Below, piece after piece: positions 1 through 7,595 of a stretch of 30,022 nt of DNA. This DNA is from JAVKBW01 sp964352715. GTDB taxonomy: Bacteria; Pseudomonadota; Alphaproteobacteria; UBA8366; Aestuariispiraceae. Every line of letters starts with the position of its first letter. Position 1 is the first letter of the stretch. The notes beneath the pieces are model-generated. The model saw nothing but the letters and a program-made list of their open reading frames with translations, did no database searches and was not told where the DNA came from. A program made the translations under genes and the position numbers. The DNA lies in assembly GCA_964352715.1 (NCBI GenBank), contig CAYGSU010000051.1, forward strand, positions 1-30,022. The letters run 5' to 3'.

Positions 1-1009
1 CCGTCAGGTGCTTCGCCCAGTTGAACGACGGCGAGCAGTTGTAGGCCAGCATCTGTTCCGGGTGTTCCTTGCGGATCGCATCGGCGAAGGTCTTGGCCTG
101 CTCCAGGCTGGGGGTGGAGGTTTCCATCCACAGCAGGTCGGCATACGGCGCATAGGCCAGGCCGCGCGAAATGCACATGTCGATCTCGCCGGTGATGCGG
201 AAGAAGCCTTCTTCCGTGCGTTCGCCGGTCAGGAACGGCTGGTCACGCTCGTCGACATCGGAGGTGATGAGACGGGCCGATTCCGCGTCCGTGCGCGCCA
301 TGATGATGGTCGGCACACCCATCGTGTCGGCCGCCAGACGGGCCGCCGTCAGGTTGCGGATCATCGTCTTGATCGGGATCAGCACCTTGCCGCCGAGATG
401 GCCGCATTTCTTTTCCGAGGCCAGCTGGTCTTCAAAGTGAACGCCGGCGGCGCCTGCCTTGATCATGGCTTTCATCAGTTCGTAGGCGTTCAGCGGACCG
501 CCGAAACCGGCTTCGGCATCGGCCACGATCGGTGCGAACCAGTCGATGTCGCTGGTTTCGGTGCCTTCGGCCTGTTCCATGTGCTGGATCTGGTCCTGGC
601 GGATGAACGCGTTGTTGATGCGCTCGATCACGGCCGGCACGGAGTTTACCGGATACAGGCTCTGGTCCGGGTACATCTGGCCGGTGGAGTTGGCGTCGGC
701 GGCAACCTGCCAGCCCGACAGATAGATCGCCTTCAGGCCGGCGCGCACATGCTGCACCGCCTGGTTGCCGGTGAATGCGCCAAGCGTGTTCACATACGGC
801 GTTTCGGTGATCAGCTTCCACAGCTTCTCGGCGCCCATTTCGGCCAGCGTGTTGCGGATATGAACAGAGCCGCGCAGCTTGCGGACTTCATCCATCGTGT
901 AATTGCGGCGGGTCGTCGCCCAGCGGTTCGGCGCGTAGTCCGGTGCCGGAAATTCCTCGCCGCCGCCTTCGCCGCCGGTCCATTCGTAGTTCATGTTCAG
1001 TCCGTCCAT
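1..1009 (-). CDS. aceA: Isocitrate lyase (3' end outside window)
   Basis: Isocitrate lyase cleaves isocitrate to glyoxylate and succinate, the first committed step of the glyoxylate shunt, needed for growth on acetate and fatty acids. The visible 336 residues carry family landmarks: an N-terminal WTGGEGG segment, the YLSGWQVAAD stretch, the GFGGPLNAYELMKAMI segment, the active-site signature KKCGHLGGKV with the catalytic cysteine, and the later LAYNCSPSFNW motif. The gene runs off the left edge, so its C-terminus is missing. The ATG at 1009 is preceded by AAAGGATCAGGATA; a second in-frame ATG at 994 is an alternative start. It is divergent from an XRE/DUF2083 regulator of the kind that controls short-chain acyl-CoA metabolism, with a palindromic site between them. 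Family assignment is very secure. Confidence 0.97.
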   Translation of the reverse strand, partial: MDGLNMNYEWTGGEGGGEEFPAPDYAPNRWATTRRNYTMDEVRKLRGSVHIRNTLAEMGAEKLWKLITETPYVNTLGAFTGNQAVQHVRAGLKAIYLSGWQVAADANSTGQMYPDQSLYPVNSVPAVIERINNAFIRQDQIQHMEQAEGTETSDIDWFAPIVADAEAGFGGPLNAYELMKAMIKAGAAGVHFEDQLASEKKCGHLGGKVLIPIKTMIRNLTAARLAADTMGVPTIIMARTDAESARLITSDVDERDQPFLTGERTEEGFFRITGEIDMCISRGLAYAPYADLLWMETSTPSLEQAKTFADAIRKEHPEQMLAYNCSPSFNWAKHLT

Positions 1010-1097
1010 TATCCTGATCCTTTCGACTGCAGGTGTCCCGCCAGTGCGGGGAGTGTTAGGCTGAGCCTGTAATAGGCCCGGACAGGTTTCGTTACAA

Positions 1098-1110
1098 GAA
1101 TTTCAAATTC
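1098..1110. promoter_or_regulatory. Short palindrome upstream of aceA
   Basis: GAATTTCAAATTC is a perfect palindrome around a central C (6-bp arms). It lies about 90 bp upstream of the aceA start and may overlap its promoter. Function is inferred from position only; AT-rich sequence yields such short palindromes by chance. Confidence 0.25.
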
Positions 1111-1139
1111 AACAACCAGACCGCTCAAAACTGAAAATA

Positions 1140-1175
1140 GTTTACAAAACGTCATGTCTGTAAATATAATTTACA
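1140..1175. promoter_or_regulatory. Candidate operator between aceA and its regulator
   Basis: TGTAAATATAATTTACA at 1159-1175 is a perfect inverted repeat (7-bp arms, 3-bp centre). A further copy of the half-site, TTTACAAA, sits at 1141-1148. The whole element is AT-rich against a GC-rich background and lies just upstream of the divergent regulator start at 1204. TTTACAAA resembles the TTTGCAAA core reported for RamB-type regulators of glyoxylate genes, so this is probably the site where the adjacent XRE protein binds to control aceA and itself. Binding is inferred. Confidence 0.55.
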
Positions 1176-1203
1176 AACATGGAACAGGCGCGGGATCAGG
1201 GTT

Positions 1204-2688
1204 GTGGCGAAAAAGACGGGTGTTGATACGGATGTAAAGATCGGCGCGAAAATCCGCCGGTTACGGCGCGAAGGCGGCCTGACCCAGGCGGCTCTGGCCG
1301 AACGGCTTGGCATTTCAGCCAGTTACCTCAACCTGATCGAACATAACAAGCGCAAGGTCACGGTCGGCCTGCTGCTGACGCTGGCTGACCTGTTCGATGT
1401 CGATCTGCCGTCGCTGGCGGAAAACGATGAAGGGCAGCTTTTCGTCGATGTCATGGAAGTGCTGGGCGACGACCTGTTCGAGGAGATCGACCTGACCAAC
1501 ACCGATGCGCGGGAACTGGTGACCTCCAGTCCGAATGCCGGTCGCGCCCTGCTGTTGCTGTACGATGCGTATCTGAAGGCGCAGACCGATGTGCGCAGTC
1601 TGGCGGCCCGCTCGGTGGCCGACGATACAGAACCGCTGCACTTGAGCGCGATTGCGCCGTCCGACCAGATTTCCGACATGATCCAGGACCGCTCCAACTA
1701 TTTCGATGATCTGGAAGTCGAGGCCGAACGGGTCGGCTACGACATCGGCCCGCTGGAACAGCGTAACCGCGCCACATTGTCGGCCTATCTGAAGGACAGT
1801 CTGCGGATCGACGTGGCGCTGGCGCCGAGCGGCCCGGACTTTCCGTTTCTGCGGCACTACGATTCCGAACGCCGGGTTCTGCGCCTGTCGGAACGGCTGA
1901 CCATCGGCAGCAAACGGTTCCAGATGGCGCAGCAGATCGGTCTGGTTCAGGCCCGCCCGGTGATCGACATGCTGCTGCGCGAAGCGCATATCAAGGACCC
2001 CGATGCACTGGTGCTGGGCAGGGTGGCGCTGGCGAACTATTTCGCCGCCGCCCTGCTGATGCCGTATGACCGGTTTCTCGAAAGCGCGGTCGAAGCCCGC
2101 TATGATATCGAATTGCTGCAGAATCGTTTCGCGGCGGAATTCGAACAGGTCTGCCACCGGCTCACCAGCCTCAACAAACCCGGCAAGGCGGGCATTCCGA
2201 TGCATATGCTGCGGGTCGACATGGCCGGCAACGTGTCGAAACGGTTCAGCCTGTCCGGCCTGCCGATCCCCCGGCATGGCGAAGCTTGCTCGCGCTGGAA
2301 TGTCTATGCCGCCTTCCTGCGGCCCGGCACGCTGACGGCGCAATTGTCCGAACTGCCTGACGGGTCCCGGTTTTTCTGCATCGCCAAGGCGATCCAGAAG
2401 GGCGGCGCGATCAACGGGGTCGATCCGCGCTATGTGTCGATCGGGCTGGGCTGCGAGGGCCGCTACGCCGCGCAGATGGTTTACGCTGACGGCATCGGTC
2501 TTGCGCCGAATGCACCGGCCCAGCCGATCGGGGTGCATTGCCGGATCTGCGACCGGATGGATTGTTCGCACCGCACCCGCGCGCCGATCCATATTCGCGC
2601 GCCCATCGATGAACATATCAGGGGTATTTCACCGTTCACACCGGCGGAAGGGCCGGCCGTGCGCCGCGAACGGTTGCCGACGCGGTAG
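1204..2688 (+). CDS. XRE-family short-chain fatty acyl regulator (HTH + DUF2083)
   Basis: A 494-residue transcription factor. Residues 14-68 form a Cro/C1-type helix-turn-helix (LTQAALAERLGISASYLNLIE). The central part is an IrrE/ImmA-like domain without an intact HExxH zinc-protease motif, as is usual for this regulator subfamily. The C-terminal DUF2083 domain carries a CxxCxxxxC cluster (Cys446, Cys449, Cys454) that could bind metal. Proteins of this architecture (RamB-like, 'short-chain fatty acyl' regulators) control glyoxylate shunt and propionate genes, and divergence from aceA supports that role. The start is GTG at 1204; the nearby ATG at 1179 is out of frame. It ends 9 bp from the convergent SAM hydrolase gene. 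The effector, probably an acyl-CoA, is inferred. Confidence 0.9.
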   Translation: MAKKTGVDTDVKIGAKIRRLRREGGLTQAALAERLGISASYLNLIEHNKRKVTVGLLLTLADLFDVDLPSLAENDEGQLFVDVMEVLGDDLFEEIDLTNTDARELVTSSPNAGRALLLLYDAYLKAQTDVRSLAARSVADDTEPLHLSAIAPSDQISDMIQDRSNYFDDLEVEAERVGYDIGPLEQRNRATLSAYLKDSLRIDVALAPSGPDFPFLRHYDSERRVLRLSERLTIGSKRFQMAQQIGLVQARPVIDMLLREAHIKDPDALVLGRVALANYFAAALLMPYDRFLESAVEARYDIELLQNRFAAEFEQVCHRLTSLNKPGKAGIPMHMLRVDMAGNVSKRFSLSGLPIPRHGEACSRWNVYAAFLRPGTLTAQLSELPDGSRFFCIAKAIQKGGAINGVDPRYVSIGLGCEGRYAAQMVYADGIGLAPNAPAQPIGVHCRICDRMDCSHRTRAPIHIRAPIDEHIRGISPFTPAEGPAVRRERLPTR

Positions 2689-2697
2689 GTCGGGGCG

Positions 2698-3450
2698 TCA
2701 CACCACGCCGATGGCGGACCCGACCGCGAGCGAAAGACTGTCCGACGCGCGCCCCTTGTTGACGGCGATTTCAATAAGCCCGATCGAGTTTTCGTACCAG
2801 AATGCCTCGCCCGCCGGAACGTCGGAAAAGGTGGTCGCCCGCTGGAGGCGTCGCCCGCCGACGGCAACTGACAGGCCGGGCGCCAGCTTTGCAGCGCGCA
2901 GACCGGTCATCGCATTGCCGAAGCCGTCGATATGAATCACGGAAGGCAGGTCATCCGGCCAGTCGCTGCCGGGTCGTTCGGCGGAAGCCGGCAAGGGGAC
3001 GACGAGCCTTTGCCGCCACGAGTCACCGCCGGCGGCGATCTGCGCCGCAGCCGGGGCGAACAGGTCCCGCCCATGAAAGCTCGCCGACAGGTTTTCCGGT
3101 TGCCAGACCAGCCGATGCGTAACGGCATTTTCGGCCTGCCGAGCAGCCATTTCAAACAGACCATTGCCAGGGCCGACAAGGCAGCGTCCGTCCGTCTCGA
3201 CCACCACGGCCGGCCGGTTGCCGCCAACACCGGGATCGACGACGCCGACAATCACAGCGTCTTCCGGTGTGCGATCGACCAGCGCCGCCAGCAGATAGGC
3301 GGCGGATTTCACATCCTGCGCCGGCGCGTCATGCATCAGGTCAATGATCGGGCCGGATGACCCTGGTGCCGACAGGATCGCGGCATGCATCTGCCCGACA
3401 TAGAAGCCGGACAGGCCAAAATCGGTGAACAGGAAGATCGGACGCGCCAT
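2698..3450 (-). CDS. SAM hydrolase (S-adenosyl-L-methionine hydroxide adenosyltransferase, DUF62 family)
   Basis: A 250-residue member of the DUF62/fluorinase-related family, whose usual bacterial members hydrolyse S-adenosylmethionine to adenosine and methionine with water as nucleophile. Visible motifs in order: FTDFG at the N-terminus, DPGVGG, the GPGNGLF loop, SFHGRDLFAPAAA with the conserved histidine, and IDGFGN. The loop reads GPGNG where many homologues have PDNG, so the usual aspartate is glycine. The ATG at 3450 has a good ribosome site (AGAGGGG, 6 bp spacing); longer in-frame reading would overlap the oxyR end. It starts 13 bp after the oxyR stop on the same strand and may be co-transcribed with it. 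No halogenase context is present. Confidence 0.88.
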   Translation of the reverse strand: MARPIFLFTDFGLSGFYVGQMHAAILSAPGSSGPIIDLMHDAPAQDVKSAAYLLAALVDRTPEDAVIVGVVDPGVGGNRPAVVVETDGRCLVGPGNGLFEMAARQAENAVTHRLVWQPENLSASFHGRDLFAPAAAQIAAGGDSWRQRLVVPLPASAERPGSDWPDDLPSVIHIDGFGNAMTGLRAAKLAPGLSVAVGGRRLQRATTFSDVPAGEAFWYENSIGLIEIAVNKGRASDSLSLAVGSAIGVV

Positions 3451-3463
3451 CGGTAACCCCTCT

Positions 3464-4387
3464 CTACCGTCTGACGGGGTAGACCGTATCGGGCACGATG
3501 CCGGCGATGATATCCGCCAGTTTTTCGACAAGGGCGATGCGGGGATATTCCTTCCGGTAGGTCAGCCGAACCGTGCGGCCCGCCTTGCCGCTCTTTTCCC
3601 GCCGAACAGCAATGCCGGCATCGGTAACCCAGGCATCCGCAAGGCTCATCGCCGGCACCAGCGTGACGCCATAGCCGGACCCGACCAGCGACAGGATGGT
3701 AGAAAGGCTGGTTTTCTGGGTTCGCGCCTTCCGTTCGCCGGCCTTGCCGTTTCTGCCGAGCTTGCAGGCTTCGTAGATCTGGTCGCGCAGGCAGTGACCG
3801 TCCGACAGCAGCAGCAATTCGGCAGCGTCGATCTTTTCCACATCGACGGCATCCTCTGCGGCCAGCTTGTGACCGGTCGGCATGGCGATCCAGAACGGTT
3901 CCTTGTAAAGCTCGATCTCCGTCAGGGTCGACCGGGTCGGGCTGGTGGCGAGGATCGCCAGATCCATCGCACCCTCGGCAAGCTGGTCTTCAAGATGGTC
4001 GGTGAAATCCTCAACCAGGTCGAGCTGCACATCAGGCAGATACTGTTTCATGACGCGAAGCAGCAACGGCGTCAGATACGGACCGATTGTCGGCGGCATG
4101 CCGATGGTGCAGGCGCCGGCATAGGGGTCGGTATGGGCGGCGGCAAGACGCTGCAGGGCATCGACCGACAACAGGACATCCCTGGATTTTTCAATGATGC
4201 GCCGGCCGATCTCGGTCACCTGTACATGCCGTTTCGTGCGTTCGAAAATCGTCACGCCCAGCCGTTCTTCCAGCTTGCCGATCTGGCCGCTCAACGCCGA
4301 CTGGCTGGCATTGCACCGGTTGGCCGCCCGACCGAAATGCAATTCTTCTGCAACGGCGATCAGATATTCCAGGTCTCGCGTGTTCAT
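3464..4387 (-). CDS. oxyR: Hydrogen-peroxide sensor/regulator OxyR (LysR family)
   Basis: A 307-residue LysR-type regulator. Residues 1-60 form the winged helix-turn-helix and residues 90-300 the periplasmic-binding-like sensor domain. The diagnostic feature is DGHCLRDQIYEAC: two cysteines at residues 199 and 208, the spacing and numbering of the peroxide-sensing disulfide of E. coli OxyR. It is therefore predicted to be oxidised by H2O2 and to activate the divergent katG, which lies 193 bp away. A palindrome at 4428-4442 in the shared region is a likely binding site and probably also mediates autoregulation. Confidence 0.95.
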   Translation of the reverse strand: MNTRDLEYLIAVAEELHFGRAANRCNASQSALSGQIGKLEERLGVTIFERTKRHVQVTEIGRRIIEKSRDVLLSVDALQRLAAAHTDPYAGACTIGMPPTIGPYLTPLLLRVMKQYLPDVQLDLVEDFTDHLEDQLAEGAMDLAILATSPTRSTLTEIELYKEPFWIAMPTGHKLAAEDAVDVEKIDAAELLLLSDGHCLRDQIYEACKLGRNGKAGERKARTQKTSLSTILSLVGSGYGVTLVPAMSLADAWVTDAGIAVRREKSGKAGRTVRLTYRKEYPRIALVEKLADIIAGIVPDTVYPVRR

Positions 4388-4427
4388 GATCCGGGCTTGC
4401 TACAAGTGGGAACGACCACCATGATAA

Positions 4428-4442
4428 ATCGGTAATACCGAT
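4428..4442. promoter_or_regulatory. Palindrome in the oxyR-katG intergenic region (candidate OxyR site)
   Basis: ATCGGTAATACCGAT is a perfect inverted repeat (6-bp arms, AAT centre) flanked by GATAA direct repeats at 4423-4427 and 4440-4444. It contains the A/T-flanked dyad expected for LysR-type operators and lies 41 bp upstream of the oxyR start. That OxyR binds here is inferred from position. Confidence 0.5.
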
Positions 4443-4474
4443 AAGATCAAACTCTTTAAACCATTTCTGTTATT

Positions 4475-4516
4475 TAAGCGCAGGGTGTACAGTAAGCGTT
4501 GAACAAAGGGTAAGCG
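4475..4516 (+). repeat. Three TAAGCG copies at exact 18-bp spacing upstream of katG
   Basis: TAAGCG occurs at 4475-4480, 4493-4498 and 4511-4516, so each copy starts exactly 18 bp after the previous one. The sequence between copies is not conserved. The array lies 65-106 bp upstream of the katG start and ends 7 bp before a possible -35 element (TTGACG, 4523-4528). It may be a phased activator site, but no known motif is recognised. Confidence 0.45.
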
Positions 4517-4567
4517 AACCGCTTGACGGCAGACGCGCCCGACCGATTTCTAATCACAAACGATTTT

Positions 4568-4573
4568 GGAGGA
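4568..4573 (+). promoter_or_regulatory. katG ribosome binding site
   Basis: GGAGGA lies 7 bp before the ATG at 4581. It decides the start: the in-frame TTG at 4566 overlaps this site and cannot be the initiator. Confidence 0.85.
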
Positions 4574-4580
4574 TAAAGTT

Positions 4581-6788
4581 ATGGACGGTAATGTTGGAGC
4601 AGGCGCAGGCAAATGTCCGGTTGTTCACGGGCATCAGTTGCCAACGTCGAACGGTTCCGTGTCCAACCGCAAATGGTGGCCGAACCAGTTGAACCTCAAG
4701 ATGCTGCATCAGAACCCGCCGGCAGGCGATCCGATGGGCGAAGATTTTGATTATGCGAAAGAGTTCTCGAAGCTTGACCTAGATGCGGTGAAGAAAGATC
4801 TCTATGCGCTGATGACGGATTCGCAGGACTGGTGGCCGGCCGATTACGGTCATTACGGTCCGTTTTTCATTCGCATGGCGTGGCACGCAGCCGGTACCTA
4901 CAGGGTTTCCGATGGGCGCGGCGGCGCGGGCTCCGGCCAGCAGCGGTTTGCGCCGCTCAACAGCTGGCCCGATAACGGCAACCTCGACAAGGCAAGACTG
5001 CTGCTGTGGCCGATCAAGCAGAAATACGGCAAGGCGATTTCCTGGGCCGACCTGCTGATCCTGACCGGCAACTGCGCGCTGGAATCGATGGGCCTGAAGA
5101 CATTCGGTTTCGGCGGTGGCCGCAAGGATGTCTGGGAGCCGGAGGAAGACGTTTACTGGGGCCCGGAAAACGAATGGCTCGAAGACGAGCGTTACTATGG
5201 TGACCGGGAGCTGGAAACCCCGCTTGCGGCAGTTCAGATGGGCCTGATCTATGTGAACCCGGAAGGCCCGAACGGCGAACCGGACCCGTTGGGCTCGGCC
5301 CGCGACATCCGCGAGACCTTCGCCCGCATGGCGATGAACGACGAGGAAACGGTGGCGCTCACCGCCGGCGGCCACACCTTCGGTAAAACCCATGGTGCGG
5401 GCGACGCGAAACATGTCGGTCCCGAGCCGGAAGGCGCGCCGATCGAGGCGCAGGGCAAAGGCTGGCTCAGCAGCTACAAGAGCGGCAAGGGTATCGATGC
5501 GATCACCAGCGGGCTTGAGGGCGCCTGGACCCCGACGCCGACCAAGTGGGATATGAGCTATTTCGATGTTCTGTTCGGCTATGAATGGGAACTGACAAAA
5601 AGCCCGGCCGGTGCGCATCAGTGGCAACCGATCAATCTGGCGGAGAAGGACCATGCCCCGACAGCGGACGGCAAGGGCAAGGCCAAGATCATGATGTCCA
5701 CAGCCGATATGGCGATGAAGATGGACCCGGCCTACGAGAAGATCGCCCGGCGGTTCCACAGGAATCCGAAAGAATTCGCCGATGCATTCGCCCGGGCGTG
5801 GTTCAAGCTGACCCACCGCGATATGGGGCCGAAGGCGCGCTACCTCGGCAAGGAAGTGCCGAAAGAAGACCTGATCTGGCAGGATCCGGTTCCCGATGTC
5901 GACCACAAGCTGATCGGCAAGAAGGATATCGAGCTCCTGAAGAAGCAGATTCTCTCGTCCGGCCTGTCGATTTCCCAGCTGGTCACGACGGCCTGGGCGT
6001 CTGCGTCTACCTATCGCGGCTCCGACATGCGCGGCGGTACGAACGGCGCGCGGATCCGGCTTGCCCCGATGAAGGATTGGGAGGTCAACCAGCCTGAAAA
6101 GCTGGCCAAGGTTCTGCGAAAGCTGAAGTCGATCCAGAAGGCGTTCAATGAAAAGGCGTCCGGCGGCAAGAAAGTTTCGCTGGCCGATCTGATCGTGCTC
6201 GGCGGGTGCGCAGCCGTGGAAGCGGCGGCGAAAAAAGCGGGCCGCAAGATTTCGGTCCCGTTTACGCCGGGCTGCACGGATGCCTCTCAAAAGCAGACAG
6301 AAGTCGACTCGATTGCGTATCTGGAGCCGATTGCGGACGGGTTCCGCAACTACCAGAAAGCAAAGTATACGGTCAGACCGGAAGAACTGCTGATCGACCG
6401 GGCCCAGCTTCTGACCCTGTCGGCCCCGGAAATGACGGTTCTGGTCGGCGGGCTGCGGGTGCTCGGCGCAAACTTCGGCGACACAAAGCATGGTGTCTTC
6501 ACCGATGCGCCGGAGACCCTTACCAATGACTTCTTCGTCAATCTGCTCGACCTGGATACGGACTGGAAACCGGTCTCGAAGGATGCTGACGTATACGAAG
6601 GACGGGACCGCAAGACCGGCGAGGTCAAGTGGACCGGGACGCGGGTTGACCTGATCTTCGGGTCGAACTCGCAGCTTCGGGCGATTGCCGAGGTCTATGG
6701 CTGCAAGGATGGCAAGAAGAAGTTCGTTAAGGACTTCGTCGACGCCTGGGCCAAGGTCATGACGCTGAACCGCTTCGACCTTGTATAG
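4581..6788 (+). CDS. katG: Catalase-peroxidase KatG
   Basis: A 735-residue bifunctional haem enzyme that dismutates H2O2 and oxidises organic donors. The N-terminal catalytic half has the distal triad Arg98, Trp101, His102 (IRMAWHAAGTY), the proximal haem ligand His265 (TAGGHTFGKTHG), and the residues forming the Met-Tyr-Trp crosslink needed for catalase activity: Trp101, Tyr224 (GLIYVNPEGP) and Met250 (ETFARMAMND). The C-terminal half is the non-haem duplicate (SDMRGGTNGARIRLAP). Length is normal for the family and no signal peptide is present, so it is cytoplasmic. It is divergent from oxyR, which probably activates it, and a strong terminator follows. Confidence 0.98.
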   Translation: MDGNVGAGAGKCPVVHGHQLPTSNGSVSNRKWWPNQLNLKMLHQNPPAGDPMGEDFDYAKEFSKLDLDAVKKDLYALMTDSQDWWPADYGHYGPFFIRMAWHAAGTYRVSDGRGGAGSGQQRFAPLNSWPDNGNLDKARLLLWPIKQKYGKAISWADLLILTGNCALESMGLKTFGFGGGRKDVWEPEEDVYWGPENEWLEDERYYGDRELETPLAAVQMGLIYVNPEGPNGEPDPLGSARDIRETFARMAMNDEETVALTAGGHTFGKTHGAGDAKHVGPEPEGAPIEAQGKGWLSSYKSGKGIDAITSGLEGAWTPTPTKWDMSYFDVLFGYEWELTKSPAGAHQWQPINLAEKDHAPTADGKGKAKIMMSTADMAMKMDPAYEKIARRFHRNPKEFADAFARAWFKLTHRDMGPKARYLGKEVPKEDLIWQDPVPDVDHKLIGKKDIELLKKQILSSGLSISQLVTTAWASASTYRGSDMRGGTNGARIRLAPMKDWEVNQPEKLAKVLRKLKSIQKAFNEKASGGKKVSLADLIVLGGCAAVEAAAKKAGRKISVPFTPGCTDASQKQTEVDSIAYLEPIADGFRNYQKAKYTVRPEELLIDRAQLLTLSAPEMTVLVGGLRVLGANFGDTKHGVFTDAPETLTNDFFVNLLDLDTDWKPVSKDADVYEGRDRKTGEVKWTGTRVDLIFGSNSQLRAIAEVYGCKDGKKKFVKDFVDAWAKVMTLNRFDLV

Positions 6789-6819
6789 GGATCAGTTAGA
6801 CGATCCGGCGCTCAGGAAA

Positions 6820-6852
6820 GCATCGGGCGGGGTTAACAGCCCCGCCCGATGC
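6820..6852 (+). terminator. Terminator downstream of katG
   Basis: A perfect 13-bp GC-rich stem (GCATCGGGCGGGG paired with CCCCGCCCGATGC) with a 7-nt loop, starting 32 bp after the katG stop. The following T-run is short (GCGTTTCC), so termination may be partial, but the stem is strong and well placed. Confidence 0.8.
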
Positions 6853-6911
6853 GCGTTTCCGACTGCGGCGAATGGCATCGTAAATGGCGCGGGTTTTTGC
6901 AATTCCGGGCT

Positions 6912-6939
6912 TTGAACGTATGCCGTCAGACGGTATTCT
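6912..6939 (+). promoter_or_regulatory. Candidate sigma-70 promoter for the J-domain/cobST genes
   Basis: TTGAAC (6912-6917) and TATTCT (6934-6939) are separated by 16 bp, downstream of the katG terminator and upstream of the ATG at 6977. If it is used, transcription would begin near 6946, which favours the 6977 start of the next gene over 6884. Confidence 0.4.
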
Positions 6940-6976
6940 CGGGCAAAGACTGACGACACAGGACTGTGGAATACGA

Positions 6977-7525
6977 ATGAATCTGCATACGATGGAACCG
7001 GACCTAGGCATCAGGCTGTGCGACCACCCCGGTTGCCGGGAAACCGGCGATTATCGGGCCCCGGTTTCCCCCGACCGTCTGCGGGAATACTACTGGTTCT
7101 GCAAGGATCATGTCCGCGCCTATAACGCGGCCTGGAATTATCATTCGGGCCGGCAGCAGGACGATATCGACGCGCAGATCAAATCGGACGTGGTCTGGAA
7201 CCGGCCGACCTGGCCGATGGGTGCCAAAAAGCCGAAATCGCCGGGTCAGCGACCCGGTTTCAGCGACCCTTTCGAGTTCTTTACTGACAACGGACCCTCC
7301 GGCCGTGACAATCACGGCCCGGTCCATGACGATGGGTCGGAAGCGGCACATTACCGCGCGCTGGCTTTGTTCCCACCGGTTACCTTGACCGCGCTGAAAG
7401 CGCGCTATAAGGAATTGGCAAAACAGTTACACCCGGATGTGAACGGGGGTGACAGACAGGCAGAGGATCGCCTGAAACGTATCAATCTGGCTTATACGGC
7501 CTTGAAAAAAACTCTTTCCGTCTAA
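6977..7525 (+). CDS. Zinc-ribbon-like J-domain protein upstream of cobS
   Basis: A 182-residue protein with two parts. The N-terminal part has CDHPGC and WFCKDH (two Cys pairs/His spaced like a small metal site) and the conserved stretch around YYWFCKDHVRAYN. The C-terminal part is a J domain with the HPD tripeptide at residues 152-154, the signature that stimulates Hsp70 ATPase. It lacks the Gly/Phe and zinc-finger modules of true DnaJ, so it is a specialised co-chaperone. Similar proteins sit directly before cobS-cobT in other alphaproteobacteria, suggesting a role in assembly of the cobaltochelatase or another metal enzyme; that is inference. An in-frame ATG at 6884 would add 31 residues, but that segment overlaps a promoter-like sequence and has no good ribosome site. 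Confidence 0.82.
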   Translation: MNLHTMEPDLGIRLCDHPGCRETGDYRAPVSPDRLREYYWFCKDHVRAYNAAWNYHSGRQQDDIDAQIKSDVVWNRPTWPMGAKKPKSPGQRPGFSDPFEFFTDNGPSGRDNHGPVHDDGSEAAHYRALALFPPVTLTALKARYKELAKQLHPDVNGGDRQAEDRLKRINLAYTALKKTLSV

Positions 7526-7595
7526 CTGAGTCCTTGGGCCGGCGGACGGCATATGCCGACACTGGCCGAAAACCACGAACACCGGGTGAAAAACG

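Noticed and set aside
8..1072. 354-codon frame on the plus strand over aceA
   Set aside because: The minus strand encodes unmistakable isocitrate lyase over the same bases; this frame is its mirror.
1315..2616. 433-codon frame antisense to the XRE regulator
   Set aside because: A shadow of a well-supported gene; low-complexity Arg/Gln-rich translation and no ribosome site.
4566..4580. TTG start for katG five codons upstream
   Set aside because: The codon overlaps the GGAGGA ribosome site serving the ATG at 4581.
4779..6491. Long open frame antisense to katG (570 codons)
   Set aside because: It lies wholly within katG on the other strand; GC-rich codon bias keeps the opposite frame open. 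The translation is rich in Arg, Gln and His with no recognisable domain.
7547..7558. CGGCATATGCCG palindrome before cobS as a B12-related operator or riboswitch
   Set aside because: A short isolated 12-bp palindrome; the 70-bp gap is too small for a cobalamin riboswitch and no B12-box sequence is seen.
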